A stretch of DNA of 64,000 bases from Ichthyophis bannanicus (taxonomy: Eukaryota; Chordata; Amphibia; Gymnophiona; Ichthyophiidae): NCBI GenBank assembly GCA_033557465.1, contig CM066045.1:132825596-132889595 (forward strand). The letters run 5' to 3'. Below, piece by piece: positions 20,712 through 29,845 of the stretch. The translations under genes were made by a program, and so were the position numbers. Position 1 is the stretch's first letter. Each line of letters begins with the position of its first letter. Under the pieces are notes generated by a model that saw only the letters and a list, made by a program, of their open reading frames with translations, did not search any database and was not told the DNA's origin.

Positions 20712-20896
20712 TCATCAGACTGAGCAAGATAGCACCTTTAGGAGGGAAGGGGACCGCGCATGCGTGCAGTATTCCCAAAGGCTTTCATAGAAAGCTGGGG
20801 AAATGCTCCGCAAGGGGCTCCGTCGATGTCACCCATATGTGAGGACTGATTCCTGCTGCTTCTGTAGCACACCTGTTACAGGTGAGTAACTACTCT
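20712..20896 (+). repeat. DIRS copy B right ITR
   Basis: Inverse of 15041-15203, extended outward by ~25 nt (ACAGGTGAGTAACTACTCT) as in other copies. It includes GAGCAAGATAGC, GGACCGCGCATGCG and CACCCATATGTGAGG. Confidence 0.85.
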
Positions 20897-21870
20897 TTCT
20901 AATTGGTGCCTGGAATGCCTGCTCATCCTTTTTGCCTATCCTCTAAGGAATATTCTCTCTTACCTCCTGCATCTTTCAGAAGGTGGCCTCCAAACAACTT
21001 CAGTCCATGTACATCTTGCGGCAAAAGCAACGTATCTTGACAAGGTGGAGGGTCATCCCATCTCAATAAATCCTCTGGTTTCCCAGTTCATACAAGGGCT
21101 TATGAACATCACGCCACCTTTGTCGCCACCCACACCAGCCTGGGACCTCCATGTTGTTTTATCTCAGTTGATTATTATATTTTTTTTTTTTATTTACATT
21201 CTCTTATATACCGCGCTATTCTGCAGCAGTGCGGTTTACATTGAACAAACTGAAATTACATTGAACAGGGCATTATAACTTGGAGATAATAATTTTACAG
21301 GGAACATGGGCTATGGAGGGTTGAGTGGCTTGCCCAAGACCACAAGGAGCACCTGTGGGACTAGAAACCCCAGTCCTTCCGGCCCAAGGTTGCTGTCCTC
21401 TAGTGGGATTTGAACCCCCGACCTTCCGGCCTGAAGTACCTTGCCCCAACCACTAGGCCACTCCTCCACTTGATGGCCAGCGCATTTGAACCCATGGCTG
21501 AGGACTCCCTTAAGCATGTCACTTAGACTATGTTCTTGATTGCCATAACTTCAGCATGCCAAAACAGTAAGCTTCAACCCTTAGTGCACTACTCGTACAC
21601 TCAGTTTTGCACTAATAGAGTTGTCCTCAGGACTCAAAAGAAATTTCTTTCCAAAGTAATTTTGGTGTTCCATCGAAACCAGTTCATCGCCACAGGAGAG
21701 GCTACCCTCCATTCCCTCCACTGCAGAAGAGATTCCATTACTACCTATGCACCACTCAGACCATGTGACAGGCATCACAACTCTTTTTCACCTTCAATCC
21801 AAATAGCCCTGAGCCTCTAGCAGCTACAAACACACCTTGGCCATATGGGTTTCTGACAGCATTGATTTCT
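20897..21870 (+). pseudogene. DIRS copy G YR, middle part
   Basis: Continuation of the YR frame interrupted at 15040: NWCLECLLILF, then VEGHPISINPLVSQFIQGLM, PTPAWDLHVVLSQL up to ~21175. After the SINE come FEPMAEDSLKHV, MFLIAITSACQNSKLQPLV (the catalytic Arg box decayed to SACQNS), NRVVLRTQKKFLSKVI and a ...AIWVSDSIDFCYT block up to 21870, where a hAT element interrupts. Confidence 0.68.
21178..21470 (-). mobile_element. tRNA-headed SINE with LINE-like hairpin tail
   Basis: Read on the minus strand it begins AGGAGTGGCCTAGTGGTT (A-box-like), has GGGGGTTCAAATCCC (B-box-like), then CTTGGGCAAGCCACTCAACC, a CORE/MIR-like block. It ends in a tail CCGCACTGCTGCAGAATAGC..GGTATATAAGAG..(TAAA)n. Layout is Pol III promoter, core, then LINE-recognised tail. 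It interrupts the YR of copy G. Confidence 0.78.
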
Positions 21871-21877
21871 GTTACAC

Positions 21878-22567
21878 CAGGCCTTGACAAATTGTGTTTT
21901 GATGTACAAGCCATGCCAGAATCTTAGGAGTCAGTGCCTGTGTCCTCCTCACATTTTCCCCTCTGATGCAGAGGTGAGGTGCCTCTATGTGTGTATGTAA
22001 GACAGAGTAGGGGTGCCTGTGTGTTTATCTGTGGTGCAGAGGTGGGGTGCCTGTTTGTGTTTTGGGGAGGGGGAAATGCACCTTTCGGCATACACACATT
22101 GTGCCCTTTTGTCCACAATATGCATTTATCCTTTTAACCTCTAACAACTTGCACTCTTCCCTCCCCCCTCCAACCCCTTTTCTGCTTCCTACCCACTTTG
22201 TTCCTCTTCTAGACACTCTTCCCTTCTCAGCCCCACTAGCACTGTCACCCCCTGCCCCTCCAACCTTCTTTCCACTGCCCCTTTAAATTTCTGCTGCTTT
22301 TTCTACCTCCCAACTTTTTTCTTGTGCAGGCCACTATCACGGCCTTCTCTTCCTGTTCTGCCCATGGGAGATCGATGTCTATGGGCAGACAGAAGGGATA
22401 TTTACCATGATCATGTCTGCTCTTGTCACTTCTGCCTGCAGGAGACGGGATCCCCATGGGCAGATATAAGGAGTCGCTGCCATCCAGGGGGGCAAGAAAA
22501 TCCCTGGTACCTGATGCAAATTTCTGGTTGCTATTGTGACCTGGTGCCTGGGATTTGTCGAGCCCTG
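21878..22567. mobile_element. Non-autonomous hAT element, 690 bp, exact 8-bp TSD
   Basis: It starts CAGGCCTTGACAAATTG. The right end on the minus strand starts CAGGGCTCGACAAATCCC. TGTTACAC flanks both sides exactly (21870-21877 and 22568-22575). Pyrimidine-rich interior, no transposase. It interrupts copy G YR. Confidence 0.88.
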
Positions 22568-22575
22568 TGTTACAC

Positions 22576-23222
22576 AGTGGCTGACCTTCCGTCCCCAGTA
22601 GAGTAAACTTGCATAGTCTCTGAGCTGTGACTATGATGATGGCCATCCTCCGCTCCTGGAGGATATCTACAAATCTGTAACCTGGTCAGCAATTTGTACC
22701 TTTGCATGACATTGCCTGGATGTTTCCATTTCCACAGACAGTGTTTGGTTAATCCACCCTTCGCAAGCCATTTTCCTTTTGAATTCCTCCACTACTCTCT
22801 GCATCCTTGGGTCGCCAACACATTATAAAGAGCCATTCACCAGCAACCAACAGCTCTGGAATCGCCAGCAAGTGTGCCTGCATTTTCCCTGTTGTCCTTG
22901 GAGAAAGCAGAGTTGCTTACCCGTAATGGAGGATCTCCGTAGACATCAGGAAAATACAGCCACACTTTTCCCTTCCTCCTGTTTCCCTGTTTACTACATA
23001 CCACAGTTCATAGTTCATACCTCTGCTTGGGACCAACTGAGGAAGGAGGGGGAGTGTCAGCGAGCATGGGAGCCCCTTCAGATGATCAAAGTCCAAAAAA
23101 GAGTCTCTGAGCTGCAAGACAGCACCACGCAGGATCTGTCCAGAGGACATCACCTAGCAAGTATGGCTACATTTCCCTCCTGTCTACAGAACCCCAACCC
23201 CTCCATTACAATTACGCAACTC
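22576..23222 (+). pseudogene. DIRS copy G YR C-terminus, ICR and right end
   Basis: VTWSAICTFA.HCLDVSIS..DSVFG (about 22677-22755) aligns with ATWSSSQTFAAHYCLERESRRDSAFG of the intact copies, but the catalytic Tyr has become Cys-Leu context (HCLD). The block at 22900-22975 (CCTTGGAGAAAGCAGAGTTGC ... TCTCCGTAGACATCAGG) resembles an ICR; its reverse complement approximately matches 23163-23222, placing the right end near 23222. Confidence 0.62.
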
Positions 23223-23394
23223 CATTTATTTATCCCCCCTCCCCACCCCCAGCATCATGCAGTTACTTCGCACATTCCATGGCTGGAGCCAGGCATTCCT
23301 TCCCCAATTTACTGTGGTGGTGCATGCATTAAAGCCTCATGTGCAGCATAATCAAACTCTGGACTTTGTAACCGGAGTTTATAGTAAAAGCTGT

Positions 23395-23640
23395 TAGTGT
23401 AGCTGGGTTTAAAAAAGGTTTGGATATGTTCCTGGAGGAAAGGTCCATAAACCATTATTAAAGAGGACCTGGGAAATCCACTGCTTTCCCCAGGACGAGC
23501 ATTGTGGAAGCTGTGGACTTTGGGTACCTGCCAGGTACTTGTGACCTGGATTGGCCACTGTTGGAAACGGGATACTGAGCTTGATGAACCTTGGTCTGAC
23601 CCACTATGGTATTTCTTATGTTCTTAGAACATGGTGCTGT
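23395..23640 (+). repeat. Interspersed repeat tail
   Basis: Contains GGTTTGGATATGTTCCTGGA, GGCCACTGTTGGAAACGGGA, CTTGATGAACCTTGGTCTGAC and ATTTCTTATGTTCTTAG. From general knowledge this string recurs widely as a repeat in turtle, crocodile and caecilian genomes. The family name is not assigned here. Confidence 0.6.
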
Positions 23641-23901
23641 GGCTGCAAATTGGGCAAAGCCATAGGAGGGGGTCTAAGGCTAAAATGGAAGCACCAGGGT
23701 CCCCCAGACCCACCCATGGCTACATCCCTGGGCACACTCTGCATTTACCATAGAGGCTTTGCACTTATCACGCTTTAGTAAACAGGCCCCTAAGTCTGCA
23801 TTTTTTAGTTGCACACACCTGATCTGTCTGAGGAGGAAGATCCTGTCTTATAGATATGCGCTAACCACATATGTTTTTCCTTCCATCTCGCTCACCCCCA
23901 G

Positions 23902-24086
23902 ATGCCCCAAAACTGCAGGGTCCTGTCGCTGTGTACACCTGGGAAGGGAATGCTGTGAATATCACTTGTGAAGTGTCTGCTTACCCCAGTGCTGCCATCT
24001 CCTGGTTCCGGGATGGCCAGCTGCTTCCCAGCTCCAATTATAGTAATATTAAGATCTACAACACTCCATCAGCCAGCTACCTGGAG
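23902..24086 (+). CDS. NCAM1: NCAM1 exon: first half of Ig domain 5
   Basis: 185-bp exon with a pyrimidine-rich acceptor (CTCACCCCCAG, AG at 23900-23901) and donor GAG|GTGAGA at 24087. The first two bases complete a Tyr codon split from 8296, confirming phase 1. The translation APKLQGPVAVYTWEGN, then VNITCEVSAYPSAAISWFRD and SNYSNIKIYNTPSASYLE is NCAM1 Ig5. It holds the first disulphide Cys (ITCEV), the core Trp (ISWF) and N-glycosylation sequons including NITC; glycans in Ig5 carry polysialic acid in characterised NCAM1. It ends in phase 0. Confidence 0.97.
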
Positions 24087-24431
24087 GTGAGAACAGCCAG
24101 CATTTCTGTCAGTCCAGCCCCACTGTTTTATGTGCTGTCCCTCAAAAGAACCCTCTCCCTGAAAGTCTCAGTATAAAATGTGAGGCCTTTCAGCTGTCTA
24201 CCTGAAACTGCCAATTCATATTTGTTCAGCACACTTTTTAAAATTCTTTTCCTCCTCTGCACCAGAATTAACCATCACTGTTGTGTAAATGTGTTTGGTT
24301 GCTTTGTAATGCTAATGTCCTGGTCCTCACTGAGGGAACAAAGCCATCATCTAGCAGTGCTGAAGGCCTTGTAAGGGCTGAATTGCCCCCTACTTGATAG
24401 AGCCTAACTGTGATGGTCTCTTTTCCTGCAG

Positions 24432-24528
24432 GTGAACCCAGATTCTGGGAATGACTTTGGAAATTATAACTGTACGGCTGTAAACAGGATTGGCCAGGAA
24501 TCTTTTGAGTTTGTGCTTGTTCAAGCAG
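24432..24528 (+). CDS. NCAM1: NCAM1 exon: second half of Ig domain 5
   Basis: 97-bp exon after TTTTCCTGCAG (AG at 24430-24431) with donor CAG|GTGAGT at 24529. Codons start VNPDSGNDFGNYNCTAVNRI and end SFEFVLVQA plus one base (phase 1), which would join the fibronectin type III region. DFGNYNC contains the tyrosine corner and the second disulphide Cys. NCT is an N-glycosylation sequon. The 345-bp intron before it is short and free of large insertions, unlike its neighbours. Confidence 0.97.
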
Positions 24529-25434
24529 GTGAGTCTCTTGGACCTGGACCTGTCCTCTGGATTAGTGCATTATAAAGTGAAGTGAAAGATCACCAGCAGG
24601 GCTCACCTCAGTATCACTGTTCCATGGAAGTGTTCATATGTCAAAATAGTAACTGTAACAAGGCCTCTAAGACTAATATTCAAAGGGACTTGCATATTTA
24701 ACAGCTGTAACTAAATGTATATTCCCACGAACTGCTTTGGCTCTGTCTGTTTAATACTGAGATGAAGTTGAGTGCATTTCACCCAGCTATTATGTAGAAG
24801 CTATATTCAGTCACTATCCATATAGCTAAGTGGTTTAATTTAGTAAAGAAAATAAGCTGTCCTAAGGTAAACTGGTTAGCTATTTGTATAGCAGCTAAAT
24901 ACTGCCGCTTCACATAGCTGGGTGAAATGAACCCACTTTGCACCGGCACTATATAAGTGGTTAGAGGGAATTTTCAACAGCACATTCCATATAGTGCCAT
25001 AGAGCTAAGTGGCTTAATTTAAGATAGAAAGAAAGTTGCTCTAAATCAGATTGCTTGGCTATATGTAAAGTGGTTGAATATCACTGCTATACATCTTGCA
25101 GTCGCCAATGAGTTCTCTCCATGTATATTTAGCGCCATTGCCTATCTAGATAGCAGAGCTGAATAATATATTTTTTAAACATGGTAGCCAGTATTAAAAA
25201 GAAATGTCTTTTCTGTTGCAGCTGTGTATTAACTTGCTATATCAGCAATTAGCTGCTTAACTGAAGATCAAACATAGTTTAGAACAACTATCCACAGGGT
25301 CGCCATGAGTTGGCATTAACTTGATGGCACTTAACAACAACAGATGCATACTTTGAGTTAATGCCTAAATCTTAATACATGAAACTCTCTCCCCACCCCC
25401 ACATACAACTGAGCATGTAAATAGGTACCTATTT
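24529..25434. other. NCAM1 intron start, minor repeats
   Basis: No gene seen. CATTTCACCCAGCTAT (24775) and its inverse ATAGCTGGGTGAAATG (24915) form inverted arms. ATATAGCTAAGTGG-like phrases recur at 24820 and 24995, so a decayed DNA-transposon remnant is possible. Confidence 0.5.
25294..25343 (+). repeat. SINE/RTE-like 3' tail
   Basis: CAGGGTCGCCATGAGTTGGC..TTGATGGCACTTAACAACAAC resembles the tail shared by RTE/BovB-type LINEs and their SINEs (GTCGCCATGAGTCGGAATCGA..), ending in (AAC)n. Confidence 0.6.
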
Positions 25435-25600
25435 TTCTCCATTGCCAAGCAGAAATGAAGTCCTCACGTATGGGTGATGTCAACTAATGGAACCCCGTGC
25501 TCTGCAGCTACTAGTGGAAGCTTTTGAGAGATTCCACTGCGCATGCGTGCCATCTTCCCACCTGCCGCAGCAGCACCATCTTGGATTAGTCTTCATTTTT
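25435..25600 (+). repeat. DIRS copy H left ITR
   Basis: TTCTCCATTGCCAAGCAG, GTCCTCACGTATGGGTGATG, CTGCGCATGCGTGCC and CACCATCTTGGATTAGTC occur in the same order as in the left ITRs of B, C and D. NRF1-like and YY1-like words are retained. Confidence 0.72.
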
Positions 25601-25879
25601 CTAAGGCGTCCAAAGGATGCATTGCAACATGTCTCCGTCTTTGGTAACTATTTTTCCCCTCTCGGGGATTCTGCCACCTTTCTGGGTTTCCCCATGAACC
25701 TCTTTACCTGCCATCATGGTTCCCTTCTCTTTTCCTTTTAGTTAATCTCTTTTCAGTTGTTTTAAGTTTCTTTTATTTTCCGCGACACCTCTGCCCCTTT
25801 AGGCGTCGGTACGCTGACCATCCTCCTGCTCTTTTAAAAATAGAGCCATTTGATTTTGCCACAACTATTTTTCTGGATG

Positions 25880-27890
25880 ATATGTCCCAAAAACTGACCA
25901 GCGGGTTTAAAAAGTGTTTCTGGTGCTCAATACCATATCCACCACAGATATGGCTTGAGCCTTCAGTTCCTGGGACCCGATCATCAGCCCTCTTCTTGTA
26001 ATTTGTTTGCAGATGACAGAAAGAGGACAAGGGTTGAGAGAAACAGCACAAATCACTTTTTGCCACTCACAAGTCTAATCCATCGACATCAGCATCAACG
26101 TCACTGGTTTCATTGGCTTCAAAGGCTGTAATGGATGCTGGCAGTGTATCAACGAGGAGTTCTCAAACCCACTAGGAGCCAAGCACCTGTAGTTCCTCGG
26201 AGCATCGGCCATTGGTTGATCTCCACCCAAGGGTGAGGAAGGATGCGGCTTCATCTTCATCGACACCAAAGGGGGATCGCGCTGAGCTCCCAGTGAAGAT
26301 TTCGCTGCACTGGCGTCGAAGCCCCTCGAGGCATGGCATTGAGAACGATGAGCATCTGCGAAGCTGCCCCAAAGGGAGGAAAGCTCATCCTTCAGGACAA
26401 CAGAGGTGCAGCAACAGTCTATTGAGAGCTGAGACCAAGCAACCGATAACACTGTTCAGATTCCGGGTATATCGGTTGAAGTTGCTGAGTCCCCACAGCT
26501 TCAGAGTTGGCAGCCATAGAGAAATACCTTCTGCAGGCCCTCGAGGAATGGGTCATGACACTCTTGGCCATACAGCAGGCTGGGGCCTTGACGTCAGCTG
26601 CATTGACATTGTCAGCTATACAACTGATCCTCGAGATGCATCAACGGAGAGGTATCAACATCAGGGCATCGAAGGATTCCAACACCGGTGCCTACCCAAC
26701 CGATATCACTCGAAGTCTAGATGAGCATCGGTGCATCATCGCTCCCGGAGGCTATCCCGATCCCTTCGGGTCAGGAGAGAAATTCAGGTATAAGTACTTT
26801 GATTTCCTCTCTGAGTCTGTTTCAGAAGGCTAGGTCCATCAGTGTTGAGTCCGTGGACTTGTTGGAGGAAAGGTCTCTCGAGCTTCCGTTGGACCCTTCT
26901 CCCCCTCATGAACGGCGCAAGTCCCCTCCTGAAGACATGACCTTCCAAGATTTTGTCAGAGACATAGCCAAAGCCATACCATTTTCTTTGGAGATTGAAG
27001 CAGACGCCCAGGGTAGAAGAGTTGGAGATTCTTCAATACTCCTTGGCCCCTAAGGAGGCAGTGACAGTGCCCGTGCACCACATCCTTCAGAGAGTACAGA
27101 TGAGAATGTGGGAAAAACTCCTCATTGTGTCTTCGGACAGTAGAAAGCTTGACTCCATGTATAGAGTTCAGAAGGCTCCCAGATTCAAGAAGCCTCAGCT
27201 TCCACTCTATTCCTTGATGGTTGAATCTGCCCTTAAGAGATCCAAGAGTACCAAGATTCATTCCTCAGTGCCACTGTAGAGGTAGGCTTGGACAGTGAAC
27301 TCTTTCAAGAGAAGGTATTTTTAGAATTAATTGTTGAAAGCCAACTTGACCTCTTACCAGTGCTACATTGGCATGTTTTTGAAGAACATCATGTGTGACC
27401 TCGCTGATCTGTCCCAATATCTCTCTCAGAAAAATTGGAACAGTATCGCTCCCTAGTGGCCTACTGCAAGGACTGCTCGAAGTTCATGCAACATATGATA
27501 CCATTGAAACGGCTTCTGCCTTGGGTATTGGTACCTGGAGATTCGCCTGACTCCAGTCCTCAGACCTGGAACAATCAGTGCAGGACAAGCTTGCTGATGT
27601 GCCGTGCCATAGAGAGAATCTCTTCAGATACAGGTCAAAGAGAAAGCTGGCTTCATAGAAAAGCGGTACGTCATCCTTTGTAACCTCTCAAGGCACATGT
27701 CCGGGTCGGCCTCCTTTCACAGGAAGTACCAAGAGGGGTCCAGAAAAAGACCTATTATGATCGTAGACGTAGGTACTCTTCTGGGTCCCAAACCTCCTAA
27801 CCAAAACAAACTCCTCGCTTACAACCACGACAAGAAAAGCCTCAGAAAGCCCAGTCTGCTTCTCAGCAAAAGCCAGAGGCGGGGTTTTGA
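25880..27890 (+). pseudogene. DIRS copy H gag, degraded
   Basis: The start region (MSQKLTSGFKKCFWC) matches gag residues GFKKCDRC. The second half is clear: PPEDMTFQDFVRDIAKAIPF at ~26925-26985, EELEILQYSLAPKEAVTVPV at ~27015-27080, and KAPRFKKPQLPLYSLMVESA to SSVPL at ~27172-27275. Stops and frame changes are frequent. The last residues before TGA (27888-27890) are AGF, as in other copies. Confidence 0.7.
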
Positions 27891-29589
27891 CTGGTTCCTT
27901 CAGAGCATAGACATGAATCCTGATGCTCCTCACTCTCTTGTCCATGAATTATGTGTATCTTACCATGCTCTAGTCCCCAGTTTCACTACAGACCCAATCC
28001 ATGAAGGCAAACAGTGGGGCTGGACGTCCCAGCAGGACATCCAGTCCTGCTGTCTGCCTTCACTGTATGCCGCTTCCCGGCCCCCCTGCACACACAGAGA
28101 CACTTTGTCTGCTGCGGGGGATGGGGGCAGAGCGTGGGCGAGACCGATCCCCGGACATACAGGGCCGATTTCAGTCACAGCCCTGTACATCCAGGGATTG
28201 CTGGGGGACGGCCAGCTTATTCCACCTTGGATCGGCCAGCCGGCCAGCCCCCCCAGTAGTAATGGCGGTAAGCAGGGTGAGTCCCTGCCGCCCAATCATG
28301 GTTCCGGATGCCTCCATTAGGGTCGGGTGGCAGGAAAAAGGGGCACTTCGAGGCAGCAGGCAGGTTGTGCCATGGGGAGGACATTACCCACGGTGATACA
28401 GGAGCACACCGGCCTGTCTCCCAGGATACAGTCCTGCACTTGCGAGGCCGTCTTGCTTCCACAGTGCAGAATCTGGTCCTAACGGGCTCATCCTGATCGG
28501 GCTCCACTTGCCCCTTCTAGGATCGGGCTCCACGTGTTTTGTCTTGATTAGATTGTAAGCTCTGATGAGCAGAGACGGTGTCTTACATCTATATGTACAG
28601 CGCTGCGTATGCCTTGTAGCACTATACAAATAATTATTAGTAGTAATAGTAGTAACCACAGTGGAAGACACTCTGGTCAGGAGAAGGCTCACTGTTTTTG
28701 CCCAATGGTGGCCCCTCGTAACCTCAGACACGTGGGTTCTGCAGATCGTCCAAAACAGTTACAAATTACATTTATTTGAACTACCTCCAAATTGCCCCCG
28801 AGGGTGCATCACCTCAACCCTCTGCATCAGGAACTGCTTCAAAGAGAAATCACCACCCTCTTGACAGATCTCATGATCGAGCTCGTGCCACCAGAGCAGA
28901 GAGGGTGAGGATTTTATTCCAGTTATTTCCTAATCCCCAAGACAACAGGGGGATACCATCCCATCCTAGAACTAAGAGATCTGAACACATTCCTGGTCAG
29001 AGAAAAGTTCAGAATGATTTCTCTAGGCACCCTGCTTCCTTCAAAGAGGAGATTGGTTATGCTCCCTGAATCTGTATGTGGGGATCTGTATACCCACATA
29101 CAGATACATCCCGTTCACAGGAAGTAGCTCAGATTCATCCTGGGGAGTCTGCACTTCCAGTACTGAGTGTTGCCTTTTGGCCTAGCATCAGCACCTTGTG
29201 TTTTCATGAAATGCATTGCGGTAGTAGCTGCTCATCTCCGGACGCTTTGAATGTTCATCTTTACCAATCTGGATGATTGGCTGATCAAGAATACCACTTC
29301 AGAAGGGTTTCAAGAATCAACACAGTTGACCATTCAGGGGTTAAAACTACTAGGGTACATCTTAAATTACCTGAAATCCCATCTACAGCCCACCCAACAA
29401 TTGGAATTCATAGGAGCCCTACTCAACACGACTCAGACGACAGCCTTCCTCCCACACAACAGACTCCTCAGATTGCCGATGCTGGTGCGGGAGACTCAAT
29501 TGAGTCAGCAGGTAACGGCTCGCAAGATATTAACTGTAGTAGGCCATATGCCCTCTACTGTACACATAAACACCCTTGGCATGCCCCCA
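27889..29589 (+). pseudogene. DIRS copy H pol N-terminal half
   Basis: The +1 frame after the gag stop reads DWFLQSID. After an insertion (28018-28657) the frame gives RRLTVFAQWWPLVTSDTWVL, then a broken RT: PVISX..LXELRDLNTFL, DWLCSLNL, VLPFGLASAPCVF near 29165-29200 and FTNLDDWLIK at ~29257-29286 (Y changed to N, Asp pair kept). LLGYILNYLKSHLQPTQQLEFIGALL and VGHMPSTVHINTLGMP end at 29589, where a minus-strand LINE starts. Confidence 0.66.
28018..28657 (+). mobile_element. Insert with (TAG)n-type tail and 7-bp TSD
   Basis: 640-bp insert between two ACAGTGG copies (28011-28017 and 28658-28664). It ends in TTGTAAGCTCTGATGAGCAG, TACAGCGCTGCGTATGCCTT and GTAGCACTATACAAATAATT, then (TAGTAA)n. 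The same tail occurs at 40040-40195. It is a LINE/SINE type with a trinucleotide tail. The GC-rich 5' part has no recognised protein. Confidence 0.7.
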
Positions 29590-29845
29590 TATTTATTTAT
29601 TTATTTTATTTAACATCTCTTATATACCGCATTATTGTCATCAGCGCGGTTTACATGAAACAAACATATACATACAGAGAACTGTAATGCATTTACAAGT
29701 AACAGGGGTTTTTGAACTTGGATTAAAAAGGTAAACTATGTAGACTAGTTAACTATTTATAATATATATACACATTAGTCACATTGGTTATCATTTGGGT
29801 TGTCTTGGTCATAAGAAGTATCGGTAGTATTTTCATGAGAAAAGA

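Larger units (their letters stand above)
15041..20896 (+). mobile_element. DIRS retrotransposon copy B, complete but decayed
   Basis: Full-length element of 5856 bp (including a ~121-bp SINE fragment) nested in the YR gene of copy G. It begins TTCTCCAGGACC and ends GTAACTACTCT. Removing it rejoins copy G in frame with no target duplication, as expected for tyrosine recombinase integration. Order: left ITR (15041-15200), gag, pol, YR, ICR (~20537-20635), right ITR (20712-20896). The two ITRs differ at several positions, so B is older than C. Confidence 0.92.
11740..23222 (+). mobile_element. Degenerate DIRS copy G, split by DIRS copy B and other repeats
   Basis: Old DIRS-type copy read as collinear remnants: gag C-terminal part (12180-12500), RT (12700-13650), RNase H (14330-14420), methyltransferase (14600-14830), YR (14877-15040, 20897-21175, 21475-21870, 22576-22775), an ICR-like block (22900-22975) and a right end near 23222 (ATTACGCAACT). 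Nested in it are two hAT-like elements in the RT (13072-13372, 13795-14320), DIRS copy B (15041-20896), a SINE (21178-21470) and a hAT element (21878-22567). The left end is not resolved; 11740 is where recognisable gag-like sequence starts. Confidence 0.7.

Noticed and set aside
8146..24528. Assigning the Ig exons to NCAM2 or another Ig-family adhesion gene
   Set aside because: Residues such as GPVAVYTWEGN, SSNYSNIKIYNTPSASYLE and DFGNYNCTAVNRIGQES, plus the matching exon phases, fit NCAM1 closely.
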